Assembly: GCF_004366355.1 (NCBI RefSeq)
Contig: NZ_SODV01000002.1
Coordinates: forward strand, 474,768-538,767
Source of the DNA: Dinghuibacter silviterrae
GTDB lineage: Bacteria; Bacteroidota; Bacteroidia; Chitinophagales; Chitinophagaceae
Reading direction: 5' to 3'
DNA length: 64,000 bases
Both the position numbers and the translations under genes were made by a program. This document shows, one piece after another, positions 43,928-52,789 of this stretch. Within the stretch, counting starts at the first letter, position 1. Every line of letters starts with the position of its first letter. The notes below the pieces were generated by a model. It ran no database searches. It was not told the DNA's origin and worked only from the letters and a program-made list of their open reading frames with translations.

Positions 43928-45208
43928 CTAAAGCCGCCAGTCGACGACCTGGTTCACCCACTCCGCCCGGTAGGGCGTTGTCACTTTAATGTAGTTGTCG
44001 CTATACCCTTCCATCATGGCGGGGCCGTCCGCACTGGTGTGCGTCCGCGCCTCGAAAAGCACCGGCCGGGTTTCCCCCTCGTGGGCCCGGGTAAACGCCT
44101 GCAACTTCATGAAAGACAGGTTGCGGAGGGTTTTATTGCGCTCGTGGCGGACGGAGATGGGCACTACCGGTTTCAGGGTCAAAGCGTGGGTGTCGTCGCG
44201 CTCGGAATAGGTAAAGACGTGTAGGTAGGAGACGTCGAGGGAATGCAAAAAATCGAAGGTCTCCCGGAAGTCGGCGTCGGTTTCAGTAGGGAAGCCGACG
44301 ATGACGTCCACGCCGATGGCGCAGTGGGGCATGAGCTCCTTGATCAGGGCGACGCGTTCGGCATAGAGCTCGCGGCGGTAGCGGCGGCGCATAAGACCGA
44401 GGATGCGGTTGCTGCCGCTTTGGAGGGGGATGTGGAAGTGGGGCATGAACTTCCGGCTCCCGGAGACAAAACGGATGATGTCGTCGCTTAACAGGTTGGG
44501 CTCTATAGAGGAGATGCGGTAGCGGTCGATACCCGGGACGTCGTCCAGGGCGGTAATAAGGTCGTAGAACGCCGCGAAACGGCCGGACGCGTCGCGCCCG
44601 AAGTCGCCCAGGTTGATGCCGGTGAGGACGATTTCGCGGGCGCCTTCGGCGGCCAGGCGGTGGGCGGTGGCCACGACATTGGAAACCGAGTCGCTGCGGC
44701 TATGCCCCCGGGCCTTGGGGATGGTGCAGAAAGAACAGGTATAGTCGCAACCATCCTGGACCTTTAGGAAAGTCCGGGTACGGTCGCCCAGCGAATAAGA
44801 AGCATTGAACCCGGAGACTTCTTCAATGTCACAACTGCAAATGCGGGCGCTGTCGCCTTTGGTGAGCTCGCGGAGGTGTTGGGCGATGTTGAATTTTTCG
44901 GCGGCGCCTAATACAAGGTCCACGCCGGGAATGCCGGCGATTTCCTCCGGTTTGAGCTGGGCGTAACAGCCGGTGATGACGACGAGGCTTTCGGGAGCCT
45001 TACGCTGGATGCGGCGTACGAGCTGGCGGCACTCTTTGTCGGCGTTGTCGGTAACGGAACAGGTGTTGATGACGTAAACGTCGGCCCGGTCTTCGAAATC
45101 CTTTTTTTCGAAGCCCTCGGTCTCCAGGAGACGCGATAGGGTGGAGGTCTCGGAAAAGTTGAGCTTGCACCCAAGGGTGTGGAAGGCCACGGTCCGCTTG
45201 TCTGACAT
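43928..45208 (-). CDS. mtaB: tRNA t6A37 methylthiotransferase MtaB
   Basis: 426 residues from ATG 45208 (MSDKRTVAFHTLGCKLNFSE). The N-terminal UPF0004 domain has three cysteines, in GCKLN, NTCSVT and GCYAQ. The radical-SAM motif CDYTCSFC follows, then GINLGDFG and PHFHIPLQSGSNRIL, and a C-terminal TRAM-like region. It adds a 2-methylthio group to t6A at position 37 of ANN-decoding tRNAs. The ETSTLSRLLETEGF and GVDLVLGAAEKF segments fit MtaB better than MiaB. It lies next to a tRNA gene on the same strand, but they are separate units. It is divergent from plsC. Confidence 0.92.
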   Translation of the reverse strand: MSDKRTVAFHTLGCKLNFSETSTLSRLLETEGFEKKDFEDRADVYVINTCSVTDNADKECRQLVRRIQRKAPESLVVITGCYAQLKPEEIAGIPGVDLVLGAAEKFNIAQHLRELTKGDSARICSCDIEEVSGFNASYSLGDRTRTFLKVQDGCDYTCSFCTIPKARGHSRSDSVSNVVATAHRLAAEGAREIVLTGINLGDFGRDASGRFAAFYDLITALDDVPGIDRYRISSIEPNLLSDDIIRFVSGSRKFMPHFHIPLQSGSNRILGLMRRRYRRELYAERVALIKELMPHCAIGVDVIVGFPTETDADFRETFDFLHSLDVSYLHVFTYSERDDTHALTLKPVVPISVRHERNKTLRNLSFMKLQAFTRAHEGETRPVLFEARTHTSADGPAMMEGYSDNYIKVTTPYRAEWVNQVVDWRL

Positions 45209-45214
45209 AGGGCG

Positions 45215-45222
45215 CAAAATTA
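45215..45222 (-). promoter_or_regulatory. -7 promoter box of mtaB
   Basis: The minus strand reads TAATTTTG, an exact TAnnTTTG match, 6 bases before the ATG, again implying a very short leader. Confidence 0.5.
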
Positions 45223-45245
45223 AGAAAATCCCCTATTTTCAACGC

Positions 45246-45995
45246 GTGAAAAGGCTATTGCATTGGTTATACGTGTTATACGCGCTCATCCTCTTCGGGC
45301 TAACGCTGATCCTTACTTTTCTCCTGGCCGTGCCGGCCTCTTTCCTGGGAGAGACGAGGGGCGGAAATCTTATCTATAAAATATGCCGCGCCTGGGCGGA
45401 TGTCTGGCTCGCTGGGGTGGGGATACGGCATAAGAATATCTATGTCCACCGGCCGCAAAAGGGGAGTCCCTGTATCTATGTGGCGAACCATATTTCATTC
45501 CTGGACGCTGCCCTGATCGTCAAGGCGGTGCGTTACCCGGTGCGGCCGCTGGGGAAGATCGAGATGACAAAGGCGCCGTTGTTTGGCTTTATTTATAAGA
45601 AGGCGATTGTTGTCGTGGACCGGAGCGACCCGGAGCACCGGGCGGCGAGCGTGAGACGCCTGGTCAAACAATTACAGAAAGGGATTTCGGTATTTATTTT
45701 TCCGGAGGGTACCTTCAACCTCACGGGCAAACCGCTGGCGCCTTTTTATGACGGCGCGTTCCGCATGGCGATCGAGACGGGTTACCCGGTGCAGCCGGTG
45801 TTGTTCCTCGACGCCGGCAAACGCTTACCAAATACAAGCATTTTCAAACTCAACCCGGGCCGGAGCAGGGCGGTCTTCCTCGAATCGGTGCCGGTCGACG
45901 GGCTTACGCTGGACGATGTGCATAGATTAAAAACGTTGGTTCACGAAAAGATGGAAAAGGGTTTAAACGACTACGGTCCTTTATCTTTCGGTTAA
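45246..45995 (+). CDS. plsC: 1-acyl-sn-glycerol-3-phosphate acyltransferase (PlsC family)
   Basis: 249 residues from GTG 45246 (read as MKRLLHWLYVLYALILF); longer frames would run through the mtaB gene. One or two N-terminal membrane helices precede the HX4D motif in NHISFLDA, the GKIEM region, FIFPEGTFN and PVQPVLF, the standard four blocks of LPA acyltransferases. It makes phosphatidic acid at the inner membrane. It is divergent from mtaB with a 37-base gap. Confidence 0.88.
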   Translation: MKRLLHWLYVLYALILFGLTLILTFLLAVPASFLGETRGGNLIYKICRAWADVWLAGVGIRHKNIYVHRPQKGSPCIYVANHISFLDAALIVKAVRYPVRPLGKIEMTKAPLFGFIYKKAIVVVDRSDPEHRAASVRRLVKQLQKGISVFIFPEGTFNLTGKPLAPFYDGAFRMAIETGYPVQPVLFLDAGKRLPNTSIFKLNPGRSRAVFLESVPVDGLTLDDVHRLKTLVHEKMEKGLNDYGPLSFG

Positions 45996-46048
45996 GTGTA
46001 GTCGCGCAACCACGGGCCGTTTACATTTTTTTGCAATTTGCCGGCTCT

Positions 46049-46558
46049 ATGGACCAAGGTCTGGCTGCGATTAAGAACGGTTCCCACGAAGCCTTCGTGG
46101 AGGTGTACGGCCTCCTCCATATAAAAGTGTTCCGGTTTTATGCGAAACGGGTGCGGCACGACGACCCGGCCAAAGAGCTGACCCAGCAGTGTTTCATACG
46201 GCTCTGGGAATACAGGCACACCCTCTCCGAAGAACATCCCCTGGAAAAACAGGTCTTTATCATTGCCCGCAGCGTGCTGATCAATTACCTGAAGAAAGAA
46301 GCCGTGCGCCGGAAGGTGGCGCCGGTGGAAGAAGGTATATCCAACGAACACGCCCACTTTGAATTGTCGGCTCATCTGCACGCCGCCCTGGAGACGCTGT
46401 CACCGGTGCGGAAGAAGGTGGTGATGCTGAAGTCGCTCCATGGGTTCTCCAACCGGGAGGTGGCCGACCGGATGAATATCTCCGTCAAAACGGTCGAAGA
46501 CCATATTACAAAGGCCTTCCGGCACCTCCGCCAGGTGGTGTCCAGTTTTTTTTTCTAA
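46049..46558 (+). CDS. ECF RNA polymerase sigma factor (SusCD-type)
   Basis: 169 residues from ATG 46049 (MDQGLAAIKNGSHEAFVEVY). Region 2 is QCFIRLWEYRHTLSEEHPLEKQVFIIARSVLINYLKK (given in parts: RLWEYRH, FIIARSVLINYLKK) and region 4 is ALETLSPVRKKVVMLKSLHG followed by SNREVADRMNISVKTVEDHI. This is the usual Bacteroidota ECF factor controlling a nearby transport locus. It is followed after 51 bases by a FecR anti-sigma gene and then SusC/SusD, so it probably drives these genes. Confidence 0.92.
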   Translation: MDQGLAAIKNGSHEAFVEVYGLLHIKVFRFYAKRVRHDDPAKELTQQCFIRLWEYRHTLSEEHPLEKQVFIIARSVLINYLKKEAVRRKVAPVEEGISNEHAHFELSAHLHAALETLSPVRKKVVMLKSLHGFSNREVADRMNISVKTVEDHITKAFRHLRQVVSSFFF

Positions 46559-46609
46559 CGAGCAGGGGTAAACGCACCCTTTGGCTGTATATAGTATAGA
46601 GTCCCATTC

Positions 46610-47623
46610 ATGCAGACAGAAAAAGAGGATCAGGAATACCTGCGGCAGCACCCGGAACTCCGGAATTTGCAGGAAGAATTCGAGCAGGCGGACGGCGAGA
46701 CGCCTTTGCCGGAAGGCTATAGCGAGGATATGCTGAAGGCGATCACGGCGCGGACGCAACCCGGGGCCGCGCAACCCGGGGCCACGCAGCCGGGCGGCGC
46801 GCAAACGGCGCAGCCGGCCGGCAGCCGGGTCCGCGCGATCCGGATCACGCTCTCCGCCGCCGCCGCGGTCCTCCTCCTCGCCGGCGTAGGACTGCTGCTG
46901 AAGCAAACGCGTCAAAAAAGCCCCGTCACGGCACTGGCGGCAAAGACCGTGCGCTGGCTCCAACGCACGAACGGCGGCAGCCAGCCGGACACCTGGACAA
47001 TGCCCGACGGCTCCACCGCCATCCTTTATCCCCATGCCACCATCCAATATCGTGAGGACTTCGGCCGGTATAGTAAAAGAGAAGTACGTGTAACGGGGCG
47101 TGCCTTTTTCGAAGTCGTGAAAAACCCGGACGCCCCTTTCGTCGCTTATACGGACAAGATCCGGACCGTCGTCTTAGGGACGGCGTTCAAGGTCATCAAC
47201 GACAGTGCGGCCGGCGACATCCGTGTTGAGCTGTATACGGGCAAGGTCCGGGTATGCCTCCCGGATTCGGATGTTGACCTGCAACCGGGCCAGGAGCTGA
47301 CCTGGGCGAGGGAGACGCAAAGGGTATGGGTGGACAACTTCAACCGGAAACACGGCCGGACAAAGCTCCTGGAAGGACAAACGGGAACGCTGGCCAACTG
47401 GTTTATGTTTAACAACCAGAACCTGGGAACGGTCTTCGATCAAATGGCAGCCATTTACGGAACGGACATACAATACGACGACCACGCCATCCACAATATC
47501 TTCTTTATCGGCATGCTGGACAAAAGGGACTCTCTGAACAAAATCTTAAACGACCTCGCCACATTGAATCATTTAACGGTAACACACCGCGACGGTAAGT
47601 ATATCATCGCGGGCAGCAGGTAG
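46610..47623 (+). CDS. FecR-family anti-sigma factor
   Basis: 337 residues. The cytoplasmic N terminus (about 1-80) ends in a Pro/Ala/Gln-rich linker (about 46-66), then one transmembrane helix (about 69-96, TLSAAAAVLLLAGVGLLL). The periplasmic FecR domain has DGSTAILYPHATIQYREDF, VTGRAFFEVVKNPDAPF and the VVLGTAFKV motif. The DUF4974-type C terminus is GTLANWFMFNNQNLGTVFDQ onward. It should hold the ECF sigma factor until an outer-membrane signal arrives. It sits between the sigma and SusC genes. Confidence 0.92.
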   Translation: MQTEKEDQEYLRQHPELRNLQEEFEQADGETPLPEGYSEDMLKAITARTQPGAAQPGATQPGGAQTAQPAGSRVRAIRITLSAAAAVLLLAGVGLLLKQTRQKSPVTALAAKTVRWLQRTNGGSQPDTWTMPDGSTAILYPHATIQYREDFGRYSKREVRVTGRAFFEVVKNPDAPFVAYTDKIRTVVLGTAFKVINDSAAGDIRVELYTGKVRVCLPDSDVDLQPGQELTWARETQRVWVDNFNRKHGRTKLLEGQTGTLANWFMFNNQNLGTVFDQMAAIYGTDIQYDDHAIHNIFFIGMLDKRDSLNKILNDLATLNHLTVTHRDGKYIIAGSR

Positions 47624-47658
47624 CAGACACCTTTTTCACAAAACAAACCTCTTGTATC

Positions 47659-50600
47659 ATGAGATTGCAAAAAGTCATTTTTTGCTTAATGGCACTCTGT
47701 TGCCTTTTCACGACTGCCGTGGCCCAGGATAAAGTGGGCAGCGTCAACGGGATCGTCCGCTCGGAGTCCGGCCTGCCGCTGAACGCGGTGACGGTCGTGG
47801 CGACGAACATGGAGACCGGGCTGTCGGCCGGGACCATGACGGACTCTACCGGGATTTTCCGGTTCGAAAAATTGCCCGTCAAAGGACGGTATAGCTTTGC
47901 CTTCAGCTCCGTGGGATACCAGGCGCAAACCCTCAGCGGGTATGCCATCAAAGCGGACGGGGCCGTGTCTATTTTTGTCAAAATGAAAGATGCCGCCAGC
48001 TACTTAAGCGACGTCGTGGTCGTAGGGTATGGCACACAACGGCGGGCGGACCTGACCGGTGCGGTGGCCCAGGTGAGCGGGGACGTACTGAGCAATCGCG
48101 CCCTCCCCAATATTACCCAAGGGCTTGAAGGCGTCATCCCCAACCTAAACCTCGTACCGGCAGACGGTAAACCCATTACCTCCGCGGTTTACAACATCCG
48201 TGGCGGCACCTCCATCGGTGCGGGCGGCGGGAATTCGCTGGTGTTGATCGATGGGATCGAAGGCGATCCGAGCCTGCTCAACCCGAACGACATCGAAACG
48301 ATTACCGTATTGAAGGACGCGTCTTCTTCCGCGATCTATGGGGCAAGGGCCGCCTTTGGTGTTGTCCTGATCACGACCCGGACGCCGAAAAAGGGCCATG
48401 CATCGATCACGTATTCGGCCAATTACTCCACCAAAAAGCCGACCACGCTCCCCAAGATCATCTCCAACGGTTACCAGTATGCGTCTTTGTTTGATTCCGC
48501 CTGGTCTGCCTGGAACAACTATTCCCAGGTACCCCAAAACATCAATAAGACACAGGCATTCTCCCAGGCCTATATGACGGAATATGCCCAGGTCAATGCC
48601 AACCCCTCCCTTCCAAAGGTCCAGGTCGTCAACGGTAACTACGTTTACTATGGGAACACCAACTGGTACGACGTCCTGTATAAGAATCATACCAACTCCG
48701 TGGACCAGAACCTGTCGGTATCCGGTGGGAGCGACAAGGCCACGTACTACCTGACCGGCCGCTATTATGGCCAGGACGGGCTTTTCCGCTACAATTCGGA
48801 TGACTACCACATGTACAACCTGATGGCCAAGGGCAGCGTCGATGTGACCCCCTGGCTGACCGTCAGCGACAACCTTCAGTTCAACAGCCGTTTTTACCAC
48901 AACCCCGAAAACGTGGGTGAGGGCGGCGGTATCTGGCGGAATATGGCCGACGAGGCGCACCCGTCTTCGATGTTGCTCAACCCCGACGGTACGCTGACGT
49001 ATTCGGCAGCCTATACGGTGGGCGACTTCTACTATGGCAAAAACGGCCTGGATTTGAAGGAAAATGAAATCCGCAACACGGCGGCCTTCACTGCTAAATT
49101 CTTCCAGAACCGTTTCCAGGTAAAGGGTGACTTTACCTTTGAGAATACCGACTCCACGGTCAAGGAAATCCAGGTGCCCGTTCCCTACAGCCCGGCGCCC
49201 CACGTCGTCCAGTACGTAGGCTCCAGCACCAACGACATCCGGGAAGACTTCAACCAGACCAACTATATCGCGACCAACCTGTATGGGCAGTACGAGTCGG
49301 CCTTTGGCAAGAACCACTACTTCAAAGCCCTGTTGGGGTATAACTACGAACAGTCGGTGTTCAACGCCCTCAACACCGAGCGCAACGGCCTGGTGTACAG
49401 CAGCGCGACCGACATCAGCCTGGCCCAGGGACCCAACATTACGACGGCGGGAGGGTATAACAAATGGGCCATCATGGGCGGCTTCTCCCGGTTGAATTAT
49501 GCCTTTAAGGACCGCTACCTGGTGGAATTCGACGGCCGCATCGATGGGTCTTCCAAATTCCCGTACAACCAGCGCTGGGCCTTCTTTCCTTCGGGCTCCG
49601 CCGGCTGGCGGCTGTCCAAGGAAGGTTTCTGGCACGTGTCGCCCAAAGCGGTCAGCGACCTGAAGATCCGCGGTTCGTACGGCTCGCTGGGGAACGGGAG
49701 CGTGGCTTCCTACCTGTACCAGCAAAACTTTTCGATCCAGGAATCCAGTTTCATCCTGAACGGTATCCGCCCCCAGGAAACCAGCCAGCCTAACGTATTG
49801 CCCAACGGGCTGACCTGGGAACGGGCCACGACCAGCGACCTCGGTCTGGACGCCACCTTCCTGAACAACCGGCTGTCCTTTACCGCCGACGGGTATATCC
49901 GGAACACGACCAATATGTTTACCGTCGGCAAAACCCTGCCGGCTGTATTCGGTACGACGGTCCCTTATGGCAACTATGCCAGCATGCGGACGGAAGGCTG
50001 GGAAGCCGAGCTGTCCTGGAAGGATCAGTTCACCGTAGCGTCCAAACCGCTGCACTACAACATCGGCATCTGGATGTCCGACTATACGTCCACGATCACC
50101 GGTTATGACAATACCAGCAAATCCCTGACCGACTATTACTCCGGGATGAAGCTCGGGGAGATCTGGGGGTATGTCGACGACGGGTATTGGACCGCATCCA
50201 ACTACCAGACGGCCTTCACCACCCAGGCGCTCTACCACGCCTCCACCTCCGGCCAGTGGTTGCCGGGTGACATCAAGTTCAAGTCCATCGACCCGAACGG
50301 CAAAAACGGCATCATCACACCCGGGAACAATACCGCTACCGACCCGGGCGACCGGAAGATCATCGGGAATTCCCTCCCGCGTTACCGTTACGGCATCAAA
50401 CTGGGCGGAGACTGGAACAACTTCTTCTTAGGCGTCTTTTTCCAGGGTGTACTTCAGCAAAAATGGTGGCCCGGCGCCCAGGACGACGAATTCTGGGGTC
50501 AATACAACCGCCCCTACGAATATGCCATGCAATACCAGCAGGGCAAGATCTGGTCCCCTTCCAACCCCAACGCCTACTTCCCCCGTTACCGCGGGTATGT

Positions 50601-50925
50601 GGCACAGGACGGCTATCCCGGCGAGCTGAACGTACCCCAGACCAAGTACCTGCAAAACGTAGCATATATCCGTCTGAAGAACATCCAGGTCGGGTACAAC
50701 GTCCCCGAACGGTGGATCCGCAAGACCGGCTTTACCAGCGGCCGCGTCTACCTGTCCGGTGAGAACCTCTGGTCCTGGACACCCATGTACAAGCTGACCA
50801 GGAACATCGACCCCGAGAGCATCGGTGCCTCGGACGTCATCCTGACCAACGGGTCCAGCAGCGGTAACGCCAACAACTACCCCCTCCTGAAGAGCCTGTC
50901 CGTGGGCATGTCCTTAACACTCTAA
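47659..50925 (+). CDS. SusC/RagA-family TonB-linked outer membrane transporter (second locus)
   Basis: 1088 residues, 35 bases after FecR. The signal peptide ends near TTAVAQ. A carboxypeptidase-regulatory-like domain (about 28-110) is followed by the plug (LVLIDGIEGDP, TVLKDASSSAIYGARAAFG) and a barrel ending in LLKSLSVGMSLTL. No STN domain is present before the regulatory-like domain, although the gene is preceded by sigma and FecR genes. It imports an unknown oligomer with the SusD encoded next. Confidence 0.95.
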   Translation: MRLQKVIFCLMALCCLFTTAVAQDKVGSVNGIVRSESGLPLNAVTVVATNMETGLSAGTMTDSTGIFRFEKLPVKGRYSFAFSSVGYQAQTLSGYAIKADGAVSIFVKMKDAASYLSDVVVVGYGTQRRADLTGAVAQVSGDVLSNRALPNITQGLEGVIPNLNLVPADGKPITSAVYNIRGGTSIGAGGGNSLVLIDGIEGDPSLLNPNDIETITVLKDASSSAIYGARAAFGVVLITTRTPKKGHASITYSANYSTKKPTTLPKIISNGYQYASLFDSAWSAWNNYSQVPQNINKTQAFSQAYMTEYAQVNANPSLPKVQVVNGNYVYYGNTNWYDVLYKNHTNSVDQNLSVSGGSDKATYYLTGRYYGQDGLFRYNSDDYHMYNLMAKGSVDVTPWLTVSDNLQFNSRFYHNPENVGEGGGIWRNMADEAHPSSMLLNPDGTLTYSAAYTVGDFYYGKNGLDLKENEIRNTAAFTAKFFQNRFQVKGDFTFENTDSTVKEIQVPVPYSPAPHVVQYVGSSTNDIREDFNQTNYIATNLYGQYESAFGKNHYFKALLGYNYEQSVFNALNTERNGLVYSSATDISLAQGPNITTAGGYNKWAIMGGFSRLNYAFKDRYLVEFDGRIDGSSKFPYNQRWAFFPSGSAGWRLSKEGFWHVSPKAVSDLKIRGSYGSLGNGSVASYLYQQNFSIQESSFILNGIRPQETSQPNVLPNGLTWERATTSDLGLDATFLNNRLSFTADGYIRNTTNMFTVGKTLPAVFGTTVPYGNYASMRTEGWEAELSWKDQFTVASKPLHYNIGIWMSDYTSTITGYDNTSKSLTDYYSGMKLGEIWGYVDDGYWTASNYQTAFTTQALYHASTSGQWLPGDIKFKSIDPNGKNGIITPGNNTATDPGDRKIIGNSLPRYRYGIKLGGDWNNFFLGVFFQGVLQQKWWPGAQDDEFWGQYNRPYEYAMQYQQGKIWSPSNPNAYFPRYRGYVAQDGYPGELNVPQTKYLQNVAYIRLKNIQVGYNVPERWIRKTGFTSGRVYLSGENLWSWTPMYKLTRNIDPESIGASDVILTNGSSSGNANNYPLLKSLSVGMSLTL

Positions 50926-50934
50926 ACCTTGATC

Positions 50935-52722
50935 ATGAAACAAATAAAAATACTGTGCATGGCGTTGTTGCTGGGCGGTTGTACCAAACAGCTCAACCAG
51001 GTACCCCAGTCCACCGCCAGCCAGCAGGCCATCTTCGGCAGCGTCCAGGGGTTGCAACTGTATGCCAACTCGTTTTACGACCAGACGCTGCCTTCGATGG
51101 ACAACATCTACAAAACCGACGCCAACATGTCGGACTTCGGTGCCACCAACTCCTGTCCAACCTACCTGCAACAAGGCGCCTACAGCTCCCGGAACGCCAC
51201 CGGCTGGAGCTGGGGACCCTTGCGCAACATCAACTACTTCATCCAGGGTTTGGCCACCTCCCCCGTGGATTCCGCGGACAAGGCCAACTTTATGGGCCTC
51301 GCCAGGTTCTTCCGCGCGTATTTTTACTTCGGCATGGTGCAACGGTACGGAGACGTCCCCTGGATCAATAAACCCCTGGACCCCTCCGACAGCGCCCTGT
51401 ACGGCGCCCGTTCGCCCCGCAACCTGGTGATGGACTCCGTGGTGGCGGATCTTCAATTTGCCTGCGGCCACCTTTCCCTGCAGACCGATCCCACCAGCAG
51501 CCAGATCACCAAATGGGTGGCTTATGGTTTTCTTTCGCGGGTTTGCCTGTTCGAAGGGACCTTCGAGAAATACCTCGATACCATGTACCACCTGGGGAAC
51601 GCCCAGGCCTACCTCCAACTGGCCGTGACATCCGCAAAGGCCGTCATGGACAGCAGCGGGTTTGCTTTGTACAACGGGGCCGGAACGGCCACGTCCTATC
51701 GCCAGCTCTTTATCAGCAATACACCCATTGCTAAGGAAGTCATGCTGGCGGAGGTCGCCAGCCAGTCCCTGGCGGTGCTCAACGACGCCAACTGGTTCTA
51801 CACCAGCTCCACCTACGGCAACCGGTTCAGTTTTATCCGCACGTTTATCAACACGTATCTGAATATAGACGGCACCCCTTTTACCAACATCTCCGGTCAC
51901 GATACCCTGCCTTTCCTGAAGGAAACCCAGAACCGCGACCTCCGGCTGTCCCAGACGATCCGTACCCCGGGGTATACGCGGACGCTCAACGGGGCTACGG
52001 TACCGGCGCCCCCTGTTTTTTCCTACACCTATACCGGCTACCAACCCATCAAATGGTGCCTGGATGACGAATACTACGACAACGGGGCCAACAACACCAA
52101 TTCCATCTGCCTGATGCGGTACGCGGAAATCCTGCTCAACTACGCCGAGGCGAAGGAAGAGCTCAACCCCGGCTCCCTGACCGCCACCGACTGGACCAAC
52201 ACCGTCGGCGCGCTCCGGGCCCGGGCCGGCATCACCGGCGGGTTGACCACGCTGCCCACGACGGTTGACCCGTATATGCAAGCCCACTATTACTCCGACA
52301 TCACCGACCCCGTCCTGATGGAGATCCGCCGGGAACGCGGCATAGAGCTCGCCCTGGAAGGCTTCCGTTTCTACGACCTGGTCCGCTGGGGACACGCTGG
52401 CCTGCTCACGGGCGGGTGGAACGGTTTCTACGTACCCGCCCTCAACCAGCCGATGGACCTTAACGGGGACGGTATACCCGATGTTTATTTTTACCAGGGG
52501 ACGCCGCCTTCCAACCAGGTCAGTACGATCACGTATATCAACGTAGCCCCTACCGCAAACGGGGTCGTCAATCCCCAGATCCTGGCAAACGGCACCTCCG
52601 GAGAGCTGCACTGGCTCGACAACGTGCCCAGGAGCTGGTCCAGCTATCAAACACTGTATCCGATACCGTATTCAGAGCTTTTGCTGAATCCAAATCTTGT
52701 TCAAAATCCAGGTTGGCAGTAG
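50935..52722 (+). CDS. SusD/RagB-family lipoprotein (second locus)
   Basis: 595 residues from ATG 50935; an in-frame TTG two codons earlier is less likely. The lipobox is LLLGGC. The SusD tetratricopeptide-like core and the late signature ERGIELALEGFRFYDLVRWG are present. It is longer than the first SusD (502), with an extended loop region before the C terminus. It begins 9 bases after SusC and ends the unit; a GC-rich terminator follows. Confidence 0.95.
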   Translation: MKQIKILCMALLLGGCTKQLNQVPQSTASQQAIFGSVQGLQLYANSFYDQTLPSMDNIYKTDANMSDFGATNSCPTYLQQGAYSSRNATGWSWGPLRNINYFIQGLATSPVDSADKANFMGLARFFRAYFYFGMVQRYGDVPWINKPLDPSDSALYGARSPRNLVMDSVVADLQFACGHLSLQTDPTSSQITKWVAYGFLSRVCLFEGTFEKYLDTMYHLGNAQAYLQLAVTSAKAVMDSSGFALYNGAGTATSYRQLFISNTPIAKEVMLAEVASQSLAVLNDANWFYTSSTYGNRFSFIRTFINTYLNIDGTPFTNISGHDTLPFLKETQNRDLRLSQTIRTPGYTRTLNGATVPAPPVFSYTYTGYQPIKWCLDDEYYDNGANNTNSICLMRYAEILLNYAEAKEELNPGSLTATDWTNTVGALRARAGITGGLTTLPTTVDPYMQAHYYSDITDPVLMEIRRERGIELALEGFRFYDLVRWGHAGLLTGGWNGFYVPALNQPMDLNGDGIPDVYFYQGTPPSNQVSTITYINVAPTANGVVNPQILANGTSGELHWLDNVPRSWSSYQTLYPIPYSELLLNPNLVQNPGWQ

Positions 52723-52738
52723 TTTCCCTTCATAGTCT

Positions 52739-52773
52739 GACCCCGGACACGGCGTTTGTCGTGCTCCGGGGTC
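52739..52773 (+). terminator. intrinsic terminator after the second SusD gene
   Basis: GACCCCGGACACG (52739-52751) pairs with CGTGCTCCGGGGTC (52760-52773), with one bulged C and an 8-base loop, followed by TTATATTT. It starts 17 bases after the SusD stop. The loop carries a TTTG that may serve as the priA -33 element. Confidence 0.7.
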
Positions 52774-52774
52774 T

Positions 52775-52782
52775 TATATTTG
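52775..52782 (+). promoter_or_regulatory. -7 promoter box of priA
   Basis: TATATTTG is an exact -7 match, 7 bases before the TTG start codon. TTTG at 52755-52758, in the terminator loop, lies 16 bases upstream as a possible -33 element. The short distance suggests a leaderless mRNA. Confidence 0.5.
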
Positions 52783-52789
52783 CAGGACT

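Noticed and set aside
48145-50238. 697-codon open frame on the minus strand inside the second SusC gene
   Set aside because: It is the GC-rich antisense shadow of a clear SusC; it shows no domain, signal peptide or promoter.
50914-52650. 578-codon minus-strand frame inside the second SusD gene
   Set aside because: It is a shadow of SusD produced by high third-position GC; its composition is that of a reverse-read frame.
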